This document shows positions 20,187 to 27,947 of a stretch of DNA of 36,853 bases, piece by piece. A program made the position numbers and the translations under genes. The DNA comes from Lachnospiraceae bacterium. GTDB taxonomy: Bacteria > Bacillota > Clostridia > Lachnospirales > Lachnospiraceae. The stretch covers positions 1-36,853 of the forward strand of contig CAJTDB010000030.1 in NCBI GenBank assembly GCA_910574965.1. The letters run 5' to 3'. The notes below the pieces were generated by a model. That model had not been told where the DNA came from. It searched no databases and saw nothing but the letters and a program-made list of their open reading frames with translations. Each line of letters begins with the position of its first letter. Positions within the stretch are counted from its first letter, which is position 1.

Positions 20187-20903
20187 ATGAATATTAGTAA
20201 TTATAAGGCATATATTTCGGCTGAAACTATGATGGGGCCAAACAGTGCAAGAATATTAGCAGAACTATTTGACAAATATCCTATATCGTTTGTCCCTGAT
20301 GATATTATTCTCGACTTGGGATGTGGGACAGGATTGACAAGTCTCATCATTGCCAAAGAGACCGGAGCGAAGGTTTTTGCTAATGATCTATGGGTAAGCG
20401 CAGAAGAAAATGGAAAGCGGTTTGCCGAATGGGGTGTTAGAGAGCAGATAACGCCTGTTTGTGAAGATGCGAACAATCTTCATTTCCCCAAAGAGCAGTT
20501 TCGTGCGTTGATTAGTATTGATTCGTATCATTATTTTGCGGGAAGCAAGGGATTTTTTCAGGAAAAAATTTTGCCTTTTATGAAAGACAATGGAGTGGTT
20601 TTGATTGGGATCCCTGGGATAAAGGATGAATATGCAGATTGTTCCAAAAGTCTCCTTTCCGATTGGCTCGGAGAAGATGCCCATATGTTCAAAAGTCCGG
20701 AATATTGGAAAGAACTTATTGGCAGCAGCGATAGAATAGAGTTGGTGAAAACATGGGAAATGGAGTGTTTTAGTAAAGCATGGGACGATTGGCTCACAAC
20801 AAATAATAAATATGCTCTTAGTGACAGGAAATACTTTGAAACGATTATTAAACCATATACTTGTTTTGTAGGTATTTATATTAAGCTGAAAGAGGCATTA
20901 TGA
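20187..20903 (+). CDS. class I SAM-dependent methyltransferase
   Basis: A 238-residue protein with SAM motif I ILDLGCGTGLTSLIIA (about residues 41-56), an acidic motif II FANDLW and the post-motif ISIDSYHYF. The start at 20187 is chosen because AGAGGTGG lies 8-12 bases upstream. An upstream in-frame ATG at 20163 lacks a site. The substrate cannot be told. The MMGPN and SYHYF segments resemble small-molecule methyltransferases rather than rRNA enzymes. It stands alone, with parS upstream. Confidence 0.8.
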   Translation: MNISNYKAYISAETMMGPNSARILAELFDKYPISFVPDDIILDLGCGTGLTSLIIAKETGAKVFANDLWVSAEENGKRFAEWGVREQITPVCEDANNLHFPKEQFRALISIDSYHYFAGSKGFFQEKILPFMKDNGVVLIGIPGIKDEYADCSKSLLSDWLGEDAHMFKSPEYWKELIGSSDRIELVKTWEMECFSKAWDDWLTTNNKYALSDRKYFETIIKPYTCFVGIYIKLKEAL

Positions 20904-21080
20904 TAGGAACTTTTAGTTCCAGACTGTCGGAGAATCAGCGGAATTATCTTGCATAACAAGGAAAAATAAGTTTGATTTAGAAATATGTGAAGATACAAAA
21001 GGCGTCTGATTTGTGGCATATGTACGATACTTCATGTTAGATGCAGCGAGTATGTTAAAAAAGGAAGTAAAACAGCTAGT

Positions 21081-21110
21081 TTTAACGGTTTTTATAATGG
21101 TAAGTATGAT
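21081..21110 (+). promoter_or_regulatory. possible promoter
   Basis: TTTAAC (21081-21086), 18 bases, TATGAT (21105-21110), about 49 bases before the next gene. The match is modest. The 20904-21158 gap otherwise shows no gene I can support. Confidence 0.35.
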
Positions 21111-21158
21111 AGAATTATTTTATAATCCCGAAATTTAAAGTGAAAAGGAGAAAAAGCA

Positions 21159-21542
21159 ATGAATGCACAGGAAGCGGAACGATTAGCAGAGCCTGTGGTA
21201 AAAGAACTTGTAAACTGTATATCCAAAAAACGCTATGCAGATATTGAAAAATATGCTGAATTTGAAGATATAACATTGTCTGATTTTATGGAACTGATAG
21301 AAGGTTTTTTAAAGATCAACGAATTACCTTATATAGATTCCTTTGAAGTTCCATGTAACTTTCATCCCCAGTATGAATATCATCAGCTTTTATGTATTGT
21401 GTACCGTGACGGAAGAGGCTTTCATGTAGATTATGACTTGACCACGGATGGAGATTTAAATGATTTAACCTTGCAGATGGATTTTATATTTACAAAATCA
21501 AAGGAATTATCCGTCAAAGTTTTAGGTGCACATGTTATGTGA
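21159..21542 (+). CDS. small uncharacterised protein, immunity-like context
   Basis: A 127-residue acidic soluble protein preceded by AAAAGGAGAAAAAGC, a good ribosome binding site. It starts MNAQEAERLAEPVVKELVNC and has a central FHPQYEYHQLLCIVYRDGRGFHVDYDLTTDGDLNDLTLQMDF block, which looks like alternating beta strands. I do not recognise the family with certainty. It resembles small domains found next to SMI1/KNR4-type immunity genes, which fits its place at the head of the orphan small-gene run. No signal peptide or membrane segment. Confidence 0.7.
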   Translation: MNAQEAERLAEPVVKELVNCISKKRYADIEKYAEFEDITLSDFMELIEGFLKINELPYIDSFEVPCNFHPQYEYHQLLCIVYRDGRGFHVDYDLTTDGDLNDLTLQMDFIFTKSKELSVKVLGAHVM

Positions 21543-21561
21543 AAATTTGAATTTATCATTT

Positions 21562-22212
21562 ATGAAAAGAATGAAAAAAGGTATCCTATATTTCTTACTG
21601 TCCACAACTATTACTGTTTCGGCATGTTCAGCAGACGCAGATTCGGAGCAAGAGGCTCTTGCAGTTCTTGCTCCAGAAACTGAAATGAAAATAGTTTCTT
21701 CTATGATACAAGATAATGAGTTTGTTTCCGAAAATAAACTTTTTATATCGGAGTATGATGAAGATGAATGCTATAACATAACTCCTGATTTTGTTGCGGA
21801 GAATTCGGATTTTGCAATTTTTAAATATATCAAATCTACGGAATCGTTCATTAAATATGACAATCATGTTTATAGTATTGGTACATGTTTTGGCGGGTAT
21901 GGTATAACAAGTGTGGCTTTGGCAGATATAAATATGGATCATCAGTATGAATTGTATTATACATTTTCATGGGGATCCGGTATTCATCGCTCAGAAATAG
22001 GGTACTTTGATCCTGTAAATAAAGAAATAACAATATTTGATGAATCCTTTTATGATTCTGATATGATACTGACTGTAAATGAGTCAGGAGATTTGTGTGT
22101 GAATAGTGCTGTTCTTGATTTTGATACTTATGTTGATTTTTCAATTAAAGCCGAAAATTTAATGGGAAAAATTATTTTTGACCGGGATGAAATAGTGTTA
22201 AACATGTTCTGA
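21562..22212 (+). CDS. predicted lipoprotein, function unknown
   Basis: A 216-residue precursor. MKRMKKG, a hydrophobic stretch (ILYFLLSTTITVSA) and Cys22 form a lipoprotein signal with lipobox VSAC. The mature part begins with an acidic linker (SADADSEQEA) and contains an acidic SEYDEDECYNITPDF segment. FGGYGITSVALADINMDHQYELYYTFSWGSG looks like an FG-GAP/EF-type repeat, a pattern in many secreted Firmicute proteins. The start at 21562 is chosen to give a normal signal peptide. In-frame ATGs at 21526 and 21532 overlap the previous gene, and no start has a clear ribosome binding site. Confidence 0.65.
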   Translation: MKRMKKGILYFLLSTTITVSACSADADSEQEALAVLAPETEMKIVSSMIQDNEFVSENKLFISEYDEDECYNITPDFVAENSDFAIFKYIKSTESFIKYDNHVYSIGTCFGGYGITSVALADINMDHQYELYYTFSWGSGIHRSEIGYFDPVNKEITIFDESFYDSDMILTVNESGDLCVNSAVLDFDTYVDFSIKAENLMGKIIFDRDEIVLNMF

Positions 22213-22268
22213 TACAAAGTTAAGAAAAGCACTTAAAAAAGAATGAGATATAGTTTCTCAATCTGGTT

Positions 22269-22744
22269 TTGGATGTGTTTGGGAAATTAGAGGAGGTGTT
22301 TCCAATCGTAGAATTTTATCAGGGGACTATAGATTCTGTTATGGAACGGTTATGTAAGACAATATGGAATTTTGATAAATCATGGATTGGAAAATGTATA
22401 CCTGCATCAGATGAAAAAATTCAGCAATTAGAAAATATTTGCAGCAGGGATTTCTTTTGCTTTCTTATCACTGGACAGAAACACATTGCTATTTGAATGT
22501 CAGCAGATCAGAGGACAATCCTTTGATTACGGACTGGGAGAAGCGCTGCTTTGCGGGCAGTTTTGAGAAATACTTATTTCAGAAAGCATTTGAAATTTAC
22601 CAAGAAAAATTTCAATACAAATTGTCTGTTGGAACATCTATCAATTCTTGTGATGCCATATTGAAAATGCATTCATTTACATGTTCAATTCGTAGTGGAA
22701 CAGCAGAAGAAAAGATAGATTCTAAATTAAAATGTATATTTTAA
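22269..22744 (+). pseudogene. frameshifted SMI1/KNR4-like (SUKH) gene
   Basis: Two overlapping frames make one broken gene. Frame 1 (22269-22496) ends with SWIGKCIPASDEKIQQLENIC, the usual entry of SMI1/KNR4 domains (P-A-S-x-x-x-I-x-x-L-E). Frame 2 (open from 22439 to 22744) continues with DNPLITDWEKRCFAGSFEKYLFQKAFEIYQE, which looks like a SUKH C-terminal part. The switch lies near 22440-22490 and the middle of the domain seems short, so bases or codons are missing there. SUKH proteins are immunity proteins of polymorphic toxin systems. The family call is by motif memory only. Confidence 0.55.
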
Positions 22745-22875
22745 GTCTCGATTTCCATATGTGTTTATAACACTTATTTTCAAAATGGGGGTATATACGC
22801 ATTCAACCTGTTGAATTTGATTGATTCATGGTGTATTTGAACGGTGTGTACCCTGCGATACTATAGTTGAAGCAC

Positions 22876-22904
22876 CTGCAAATCCGCAATTTGCGGATTT
22901 GCAG
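22876..22904. repeat. perfect 14-bp inverted repeat in a convergent gap
   Basis: CTGCAAATCCGCAA (22876-22889), a single T, then TTGCGGATTTGCAG (22891-22904). It lies between the SUKH relic (plus) and the minus-strand gene ending at 22960. There is no T-run on either side, so it is not a textbook terminator. It may still act as a bidirectional transcription or processing signal, or be part of a mobile-element end. The 22745-22959 gap shows no other feature. Confidence 0.75.
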
Positions 22905-22959
22905 CCAGCGGCTGAAAACCCGCTGAACGAACTCCGCCCGTGTGTATTGACTATAAACG

Positions 22960-23469
22960 CTAACATATTTCCTGGATGTTTGAGGGAATAGACTTAGGCG
23001 GCTGCTTCTTGCAATACATAATATTATCGACTCCTTCGTTTTGAATTGCATACCATCCAGGCTCAAGCGACAGTTCAAAAACCTTTTCCATCTCCAATTC
23101 CGGATAGGCAAGGCATTGAATTAACTCGCTTGCTGTAACCGCCAACAATTTGCCCGCAGGAAGATGCAGCCACTTGCATGGGGCTGTAATTTCGGTGCTT
23201 TTTGTAAGTTCGCATTCCTTGACAACAGCTTCTAAAAGCCAGACAATCATTTTTCCCTGTCCGCAAAATTCCCGGATTTGTTCTGTTTCCCGCTGCCTTA
23301 CGATGTTCCAGTCCTCATCGGGAAAATCACAAATCAATTCGGATGTCCCAGATATATCAAGTAAAATATCCATCGCATATAACAGATCGGCATCATTCAA
23401 TTCTGACAGATAGCTTTCATCTATGAAAACCAATCCATCCAGTATGTCACAATCCAATGTAAATTTCAT
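22960..23469 (-). CDS. uncharacterised protein, possible immunity protein
   Basis: A 169-residue acidic soluble protein, start MKFTLDCDILDGLVFIDESYLSEL, preceded by GAAGAAGGAATA. No catalytic motif, signal or membrane segment. The C-terminal half has LHLPAGKLLAVTASELIQCLAYPELEMEKVFELSLEPGWYAI, which looks like a beta-rich single domain. I do not recognise the family. It is one of two minus-strand genes in the orphan small-gene run, and its size and acidity fit an immunity protein. Confidence 0.65.
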   Translation of the reverse strand: MKFTLDCDILDGLVFIDESYLSELNDADLLYAMDILLDISGTSELICDFPDEDWNIVRQRETEQIREFCGQGKMIVWLLEAVVKECELTKSTEITAPCKWLHLPAGKLLAVTASELIQCLAYPELEMEKVFELSLEPGWYAIQNEGVDNIMYCKKQPPKSIPSNIQEIC

Positions 23470-23610
23470 GTATTATTCCTTCTTCGTTTTGGCCAAGACT
23501 AGTTCAATATTTACGCAGCATGATTTCAAATCAACACAAGGGAGAGTTGGATTCCATTGAAATATATCACACTCATATCGTATGCCTGGCAGATTGGCAG
23601 ATGAAGTGTA

Positions 23611-23970
23611 TTAATCCCATTCAATATCGTCACCTTTTTCCCGGACAATCTGATACAGTTTTTCTTCATTTTCTATCAGAGAAATAATAATCTCTGCAAA
23701 TCGTTCTGCCTTTTTTTCATTTTCTTCTGTTAATGGATAGAAAGCAGCATAAGAACCCGCTTCCGGATCTGTATCTAGATCTTCCAGAAGACCAGGTGCA
23801 TTTTGGGTCAGATAATAATGAAAAAAAGCATCCCAGTTATATCCGTTCATATATGCATTCTCATTGATTTCATACATCTTTTCTCCAATGGATAAAGGCT
23901 TGTCGTTTTCGTTATAAAACCATATATAGACAAGGCAATCAGATTTATGAGTTTTTACGTAGTCAGGCAT
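23611..23970 (-). CDS. Imm51-like immunity protein
   Basis: A 119-residue acidic protein. The segment NAYMNGYNWDAFFHYYLTQNAPGLLEDLDTDPEAGSYAAFY followed by EKAERFAEIIISLIENEEKLYQIV and a final DIEWD matches what I remember of Imm51 immunity proteins (NGYDWE, DPEAG and LIEDEEKLY-type blocks). The start at 23970 is set by AAGGAGG nine bases upstream. An earlier in-frame ATG at 23991 has no such site. Immunity proteins neutralise a cognate toxin of a polymorphic or contact-dependent system. No toxin is encoded nearby. Confidence 0.7.
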   Translation of the reverse strand: MPDYVKTHKSDCLVYIWFYNENDKPLSIGEKMYEINENAYMNGYNWDAFFHYYLTQNAPGLLEDLDTDPEAGSYAAFYPLTEENEKKAERFAEIIISLIENEEKLYQIVREKGDDIEWD

Positions 23971-24150
23971 TAAAAATTTCCTCCTTGACATTTACAAAAT
24001 TGATTTTTATAAATATTATTTTAATATAGTAATTTCTGAATTGCAATCTTGATTTACAGATGAATTTTTGCAAGCTGTTTTGGACAAAATTCAAAAATAT
24101 GGGGCATGGAGATTATGCAAAATTGTATTGTATTTTATGAAAGTTAGCAG

Positions 24151-24426
24151 ATGAACTGCTGCGGAACTGTTTTTCGGGAGAATGATCGAATTCGATGGCT
24201 TGTGTATTCGTGTGATCGTCTGAATACGCCTGTACAGATAGGAAAAGTGGATTATTGTTATGAAGCGCATGATTCGGATTGGACAAATCTTTATATTTTG
24301 GATGGAATCGTGAGCAAAATTCATATTTTATACCAAAAATATGTTCCATCAGACGAAAATCCCAGGATGCTGTATCCCATAGAAGGAATTCTGCGAAAAA
24401 CGGATAATGCAGCAGGCGTATTTTGA
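24151..24426 (+). CDS. small uncharacterised protein
   Basis: A 91-residue protein beginning MNCCGTVFRENDRIRWLVYSC and containing TPVQIGKVDYCYEAHDSDWTNLYILDGIVSKIHILYQ. The pattern of a double Cys, an SH3-like beta stretch and a YCYEAH motif suggests a small conserved beta-rich domain that I cannot name. There is no clear ribosome binding site at the ATG, so either the start is wrong or translation is weak. Plus strand, opposite to the Imm51-like gene, within the orphan run. Confidence 0.55.
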   Translation: MNCCGTVFRENDRIRWLVYSCDRLNTPVQIGKVDYCYEAHDSDWTNLYILDGIVSKIHILYQKYVPSDENPRMLYPIEGILRKTDNAAGVF

Positions 24427-24470
24427 CAAAAAGGGAGCAGGCTTTTTGAAAGATCTGTATCGTTTCATTC

Positions 24471-24499
24471 TTGTATCATGTATGGAGCTGTGATAAAAT
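24471..24499 (+). promoter_or_regulatory. possible promoter
   Basis: TTGTAT (24471-24476), 17 bases, TAAAAT (24494-24499), about 88 bases upstream of the next gene. Moderate match. Confidence 0.35.
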
Positions 24500-24586
24500 C
24501 AGATCATGGATGAAAAAATATGTGAAATGAAAAGATATTGGAAAACTTATTATATTTTATAGCATTGATTTTGTGAAAAAAGAAAC

Positions 24587-25072
24587 ATGAGTGACAAAAA
24601 ATATGATAATGATTTTTGGAAAACAGAAGATTATCTTGTCTTATGGGCGCGGTTTGATCAAAAACTTGTAAAAAGCAAACTGATGCCGGATATAGAGCGT
24701 AATTGTATCAAGCATGGAATTTACTATCCGTCTGCCTATAAGATATATCAACAATATAAGTTTTCCGCTAATTGTTTATACTTTCATCATTCTTATGCTG
24801 TAAGAGATATACCAATGGGGCAGAAATATAAAAAAATCGCATTGATGGAAGATTATAAAATACTGCCTCATACGATTCAAAGCTGTTCTTCAAAAATTAT
24901 ATGTTTTTTTATGGAATATAAAATACAGCCTTCCGAACATGCCATGCGCGGGCACCATGAAATCAGCCTGATACAATTTGAAGAAGGGATTCCTTCCATG
25001 ATTTATGATGAATTGCTTGAGGTTACAGAATTTCCTTATGACTTGGGGCATAAGCAAATATGCCTTTATTAA
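24587..25072 (+). CDS. uncharacterised protein
   Basis: 161 residues, basic and aromatic-rich (many Tyr and Lys). It starts MSDKKYDNDFWKTEDYLVLWARFD. A possible HTH or beta region is not evident. Features are SANCLYFHHSYAVRD and a C-terminal QPSEHAMRGHHEISLIQFEEGIPSMIYDELLEVTEFPYD. No signal peptide or membrane segment. The ribosome binding site is weak (AAAAAAGAAAC). I do not recognise the family. It lies in the orphan small-gene run and shares its AT-rich codon use. Confidence 0.6.
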   Translation: MSDKKYDNDFWKTEDYLVLWARFDQKLVKSKLMPDIERNCIKHGIYYPSAYKIYQQYKFSANCLYFHHSYAVRDIPMGQKYKKIALMEDYKILPHTIQSCSSKIICFFMEYKIQPSEHAMRGHHEISLIQFEEGIPSMIYDELLEVTEFPYDLGHKQICLY

Positions 25073-25127
25073 TTTTTTTGGCGTATCGGGCATGGTAAAC
25101 GGCCATCTTTAATAGGGACTTTTTTAA

Positions 25128-25157
25128 TTGTGTGCTTGTTAAAAAATGATGTATAAT
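25128..25157 (+). promoter_or_regulatory. promoter, argues for a TTG start at 25188
   Basis: TTGTGT (25128-25133), 18 bases, TATAAT (25152-25157). Transcription would begin near 25164, downstream of the ATG at 25146, which supports the later start codon of the gene that follows. Confidence 0.5.
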
Positions 25158-25187
25158 AAGGAAACATGGTGCAGGGAGGTGTGTCAT

Positions 25188-25772
25188 TTGCTTTTTATTC
25201 AAGACATTTGTCTTACCTGGGGGAAAAAAGAAAGAAGTTCTGATTATGCTAAAAAGCGTGCGGAATTTCCTATGGCATATTCATTGGATAAATTCCCCGA
25301 TACATTTCATGGAGATGTGATTGTACATCATTTAAACTTTTGTCAGAGAGGAGCCATGTTCCAAACTTTATGCGTAAGTGATGCATACCGTTTTCAGTTT
25401 TATCCTTCTGTTCAGAAATTAAATCTGACCAATTTATCTATCCAGTCAGATACAGAAAGTTATGAAGTGACATTCTTTTATGATGAACGCCGCAGTGGCC
25501 GGCCCACCAGACAGGGACATAATAAAGATTATAACAATGTAGATTCCTTGTTGTATCGGCATGATATTTTAAATGAAACTGTCTTTTCTCTGAGACGAGG
25601 ACAGTATGGGCGAGTAATCTGGAATGAGCGCAGGGTATGCGATACGGGAGAATGGTATTATCAATTACATGTCACGAACCTATTGCATTATCTGGGAAAA
25701 AAGCCAGAACGGGAAATTTTTTTGACTGGCAGACCAGATTTTGAATATAAACAAATGGCAGCGTTGCATTAG
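25188..25772 (+). CDS. uncharacterised protein
   Basis: 194 residues if translation starts at TTG 25188, chosen because GGGAGG lies 7 bases upstream and the promoter's -10 box overlaps the region just after the earlier in-frame ATG (25146). Central features are GDVIVHHLNFCQRGAMFQTLCVSDAYRFQFYP and a polar RRSGRPTRQGHNKDYNNVDSLL segment. The end is REIFLTGRPDFEYKQMAALH. No motif, signal or membrane segment recognised. It belongs to the orphan small-gene run. Confidence 0.6.
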   Translation: MLFIQDICLTWGKKERSSDYAKKRAEFPMAYSLDKFPDTFHGDVIVHHLNFCQRGAMFQTLCVSDAYRFQFYPSVQKLNLTNLSIQSDTESYEVTFFYDERRSGRPTRQGHNKDYNNVDSLLYRHDILNETVFSLRRGQYGRVIWNERRVCDTGEWYYQLHVTNLLHYLGKKPEREIFLTGRPDFEYKQMAALH

Positions 25773-25908
25773 TTCTTTTTTGCTGCACAGTCAAAAATGT
25801 TAATTCTTCTTTGATTCTAGTACAAAAGCGAATGTGTCTTGATGAAAAAGTTCTGCTAAGTTTAGAGACTCTATGCGTCATTTGAAAGGTATGAACGGAG
25901 GAAATCGT

Positions 25909-26301
25909 ATGGAGCATATGAAAGAAGATAAGATGCTTCTTGTGGAAAAGTATAATCTGAAACATGAAAATAATGCGTGGTATTCAGAAAAGGAAAATTC
26001 CCATAAACACCTTATCTTTAAAGATGCTTTCTTTGAGCGTGCGGATCTTATAGGTCTTTTGTTTCGTATTAATAAGCTGTGCATAGCAAAAGTAAATTAT
26101 TTTCGCAGAAATATTGAAAAATATGAACCTCTGAAATATGATTATCGAAAAGGATTTCTGACTGTCCCTTTGTGGGATGCCGAGTTTTTAAAACACAAAG
26201 ATTCGGGCTTGATTCTTGATTTTCGTTATTTACAGTCGATTACGATTTATGATGATTTTGTCAGTTTGTGCAAAGAATTAGAAAATTTTGAGACAGAGTA
26301 A
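25909..26301 (+). CDS. uncharacterised protein
   Basis: A 130-residue charged soluble protein starting MEHMKEDKMLLVEKYNLKHENNAWYSEKENSH. The start at 25909 is set by CGGAGG upstream. Earlier in-frame ATGs (25873, 25891) lack a site. The middle (HLIFKDAFFERADLIGLLFRINKLCIAKVNYFRRNIEKYEPLKYDY) looks alpha/beta. The end is FVSLCKELENFETE. Not recognised. The size, polarity and location fit an orphan immunity protein. Confidence 0.6.
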   Translation: MEHMKEDKMLLVEKYNLKHENNAWYSEKENSHKHLIFKDAFFERADLIGLLFRINKLCIAKVNYFRRNIEKYEPLKYDYRKGFLTVPLWDAEFLKHKDSGLILDFRYLQSITIYDDFVSLCKELENFETE

Positions 26302-26343
26302 GGCTGCCAGTAGAAATTTAGATTGGATGCTATGAGGTATTTT

Positions 26344-26823
26344 ATGGACAGTGAATTAACTTTCAGATATGCGGAACGAAAGGATACGGCATTAATTTTG
26401 AAATTTATTAAAGGGCTTGCTGAATATGAGAAAATGCTTGATGAAATTATTGCCGATGAAGAAACATTAGAAGAGTGGATATTTGACAGGCAGAAAGCAG
26501 AAGTACTATTTGCAGCAGCAGATGGCAGAGAAGTGGGATTTGCATTATTTTTTCATAACTTTTCTACTTTTTTGGGAAGAGCAGGCATTTATCTGGAGGA
26601 TTTATTTGTTTTTCCGGAATACAGGGGAAAGGGATATGGCAAAGCTTTATTGAAAAAATTGGCATCTATAACAATAGAAAGAAAATGCGGACGGTTGGAA
26701 TGGTGGTGCCTTGACTGGAATCGTCCGAGCATTGATTTTTATTTGTCCCTTGGAGCGGAGCCAATGTCTGATTGGACAGGATACAGGGTTGCAGGTGATA
26801 CGCTATTGGAGCTTGCAAAATGA
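26344..26823 (+). CDS. GNAT family N-acetyltransferase (diamine acetyltransferase-like)
   Basis: A 159-residue acetyl-CoA-dependent transferase. The start at 26344 is chosen for GAGG at 6-base spacing. Earlier in-frame TTG 26323 and ATG 26332 have none. The GNAT core runs FRYAERKDTALILKFIKGLAEYEK, GIYLEDLFVFPEYRGKGYGKALLKKLA (motif A, acetyl-CoA pyrophosphate loop RGKGYG) and LEWWCLDWNRPSIDFYLSLGAEPM. The WNRPSIDFYLSLGA block and overall length resemble spermidine/diamine and thialysine acetyltransferases. The polyamine substrate is inferred. Confidence 0.85.
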   Translation: MDSELTFRYAERKDTALILKFIKGLAEYEKMLDEIIADEETLEEWIFDRQKAEVLFAAADGREVGFALFFHNFSTFLGRAGIYLEDLFVFPEYRGKGYGKALLKKLASITIERKCGRLEWWCLDWNRPSIDFYLSLGAEPMSDWTGYRVAGDTLLELAK

Positions 26824-26844
26824 AAATCTGTTGTTAAACTCTCT

Positions 26845-26945
26845 TTTTGGAATTGTGTACCATGTAAAATGAACTATAAGTATGCATTGTAAGCAGCAGG
26901 CAAATATTTTATAATTGAGTATGTAAATCGGAATTGTTAGAGGAT
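26845..26945 (+). repeat. duplicated intergenic module, copy A (with promoter)
   Basis: Related to 27121-27220. Both read TTTT-S-GGAATTGTGT, then a variable stretch, then ATAA-TAT-CATTGTA-GC-CAGGC-A-TATTTTA, then GTAT-TAAATCG. Copy A carries a good promoter: TTGTAA (26887-26892), 17 bases, TATAAT (26910-26915). The first bases look like a gene's 3' end (TLFLELCTM then stop), now separated from its gene. Confidence 0.7.
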
Positions 26946-26947
26946 AA

Positions 26948-27148
26948 TTGATTGTGAATAAGGTATGGTCTGAACTAAATAAAACAATGCAAACACAAAT
27001 CAAAAAGAAAGATACCTATGAAGCGGGTATTTACACATTAATTGTGTATCGTATAGATGTATTTGAATGCGATGATACTCCGATCATTGACCGACATATA
27101 GATATTGATTATTCTTCTCCCTTTTCGGAATTGTGTGTCTATGGATAG
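26948..27148 (+). pseudogene. short hybrid ORF, possible truncated DinB-like gene
   Basis: 66 residues from TTG 26948, or 64 from GTG 26954, behind AGAGGA. The first about 32 residues (NKVWSELNKTMQTQIKKKDTYEAGIYTLI) resemble the N-terminus of Firmicute DinB-like proteins as I remember them. The rest (YRIDVFECDDTPIIDRHIDIDYSSPFSELCVYG) does not continue that fold and ends inside the duplicated module. It looks like a gene fused to another gene's tail by deletion. It could instead be a real small protein. Confidence 0.4.
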
Positions 27149-27220
27149 CAAGTTTATAAATATACATTGTATGCGTCAGGCATATATTTTAAGTATATAA
27201 ATCGAGATTAGGGGGAAAAT
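27121..27220 (+). repeat. duplicated intergenic module, copy B
   Basis: The diverged second copy of the 26845-26945 module. Its first 28 bases still encode a C-terminal tail (SPFSELCVYG then stop). The -35-like TTGTAT (27167-27172) is kept with 17 bases to a poorer -10, TAAGTA (27190-27195). It lies directly ahead of the ribosome binding site of the next gene. Confidence 0.7.
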
Positions 27221-27221
27221 A

Positions 27222-27497
27222 ATGAGATTTAGGTTAGACACAAATTATTCTGAGGAAGAATTGCAATTTCTTGCCAAACATAATTGTACACTTCTCTCTG
27301 AAATAAATCTCTCAAAAACTAATTTTTCGGAATATGAAGTGCCGCGCCGAATGTTCAATTATGGAAGAACATATATTGCTGAAATTATTGACGATGAAAC
27401 TGGCAAATTAGTATGGGCAGTTTTATCAAAATGGAATGGTATCTATCATTTTTCAACTTATTATGATTGTTTGGAAACACTGGAACAAGGGCTGTAA
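27222..27497 (+). CDS. small uncharacterised protein
   Basis: A 91-residue protein with a strong site AGGGGGAAAATA before ATG. It begins MRFRLDTNYSEEELQFLAKHNC and contains RTYIAEIIDDETGKLVWAVLSKWNGIYHFSTYYDCLETLEQ. Right after its stop, another frame continues KFPFEELPDKYKFSNYI before stopping, so the natural C-terminus may have been cut by a one-base shift near 27490. Not recognised. Part of the orphan small-gene run. Confidence 0.6.
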   Translation: MRFRLDTNYSEEELQFLAKHNCTLLSEINLSKTNFSEYEVPRRMFNYGRTYIAEIIDDETGKLVWAVLSKWNGIYHFSTYYDCLETLEQGL

Positions 27498-27570
27498 ATT
27501 CCCGTTTGAAGAATTACCAGATAAGTATAAATTCAGTAATTATATATAGGAATATACATTTAACTCTATA

Positions 27571-27606
27571 TTTAAACAGCGGGAACATTTTTCTGAAAAG
27601 GGAGTT
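27571..27606 (+). repeat. 36-bp direct repeat, copy 1 (second at 28285-28320)
   Basis: TTTAAACAGCGGGAACATTT and the following 16 bases match 28285-28320 with about five differences. In one frame both encode FKQ-EHFSEK. The second copy is fused in frame upstream of the ATG of the 28345 gene. Shared coding-like sequence indicates duplicated gene fragments. Confidence 0.7.
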
Positions 27607-27737
27607 ATTCTTTTGGCGACTGCTACGAAAATCATGAAGATAACCCCTTATTCCAATTTATTTGTACATTGTGCAATCTTTCATTAGCACAAGCAGAGGA
27701 GGAAGAAATGATCCTTTATCATAATGAAGAACAATAA
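27597..27737 (+). pseudogene. 3' relic of a small gene
   Basis: An open stretch without a start encodes SFGDCYENHEDNPLFQFICTLCN and ends AQAEEEEMILYHNEEQ. The composition looks like a real protein C-terminus. In a neighbouring frame the bases just before it (27571-27606) encode FKQREHFSEK and are duplicated at 28285-28320. The 27498-27947 gap is therefore relic material plus a promoter. No intact gene is seen. Confidence 0.45.
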
Positions 27738-27878
27738 TGTATATTCCAGTTCGCAGAGCTGCTAAGTGGGGGCTAAATCAGTAATCATATGCAGGAATAT
27801 GCATTACACTTCAAATTTTAGTCCCTTTTGAGAAAAGTGTTGCCAGGGTATCACTTTGGCAGTTTCTGCAAAACCAGG

Positions 27879-27907
27879 TTGATGCAGTAATAACTGTGTG
27901 CTATAAT
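27879..27907 (+). promoter_or_regulatory. promoter of the small membrane-protein gene
   Basis: TTGATG (27879-27884), 17 bases, TATAAT (27902-27907), 40 bases before the next ATG. Confidence 0.65.
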
Positions 27908-27947
27908 CAGCTCAGCAAAACGGAATTTTTAAATTGAGGTATATTTT

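Noticed and set aside
22803-23111. Minus-strand frame of 102 codons overlapping the perfect inverted repeat
   Set aside because: It is out of frame with and overlaps the better-supported 22960-23469 gene, and its end only translates the palindrome.
24091-24349. Two minus-strand frames opposite the 24151 gene
   Set aside because: No ribosome binding site, and the composition is unlike a folded protein. The plus-strand frame is better.
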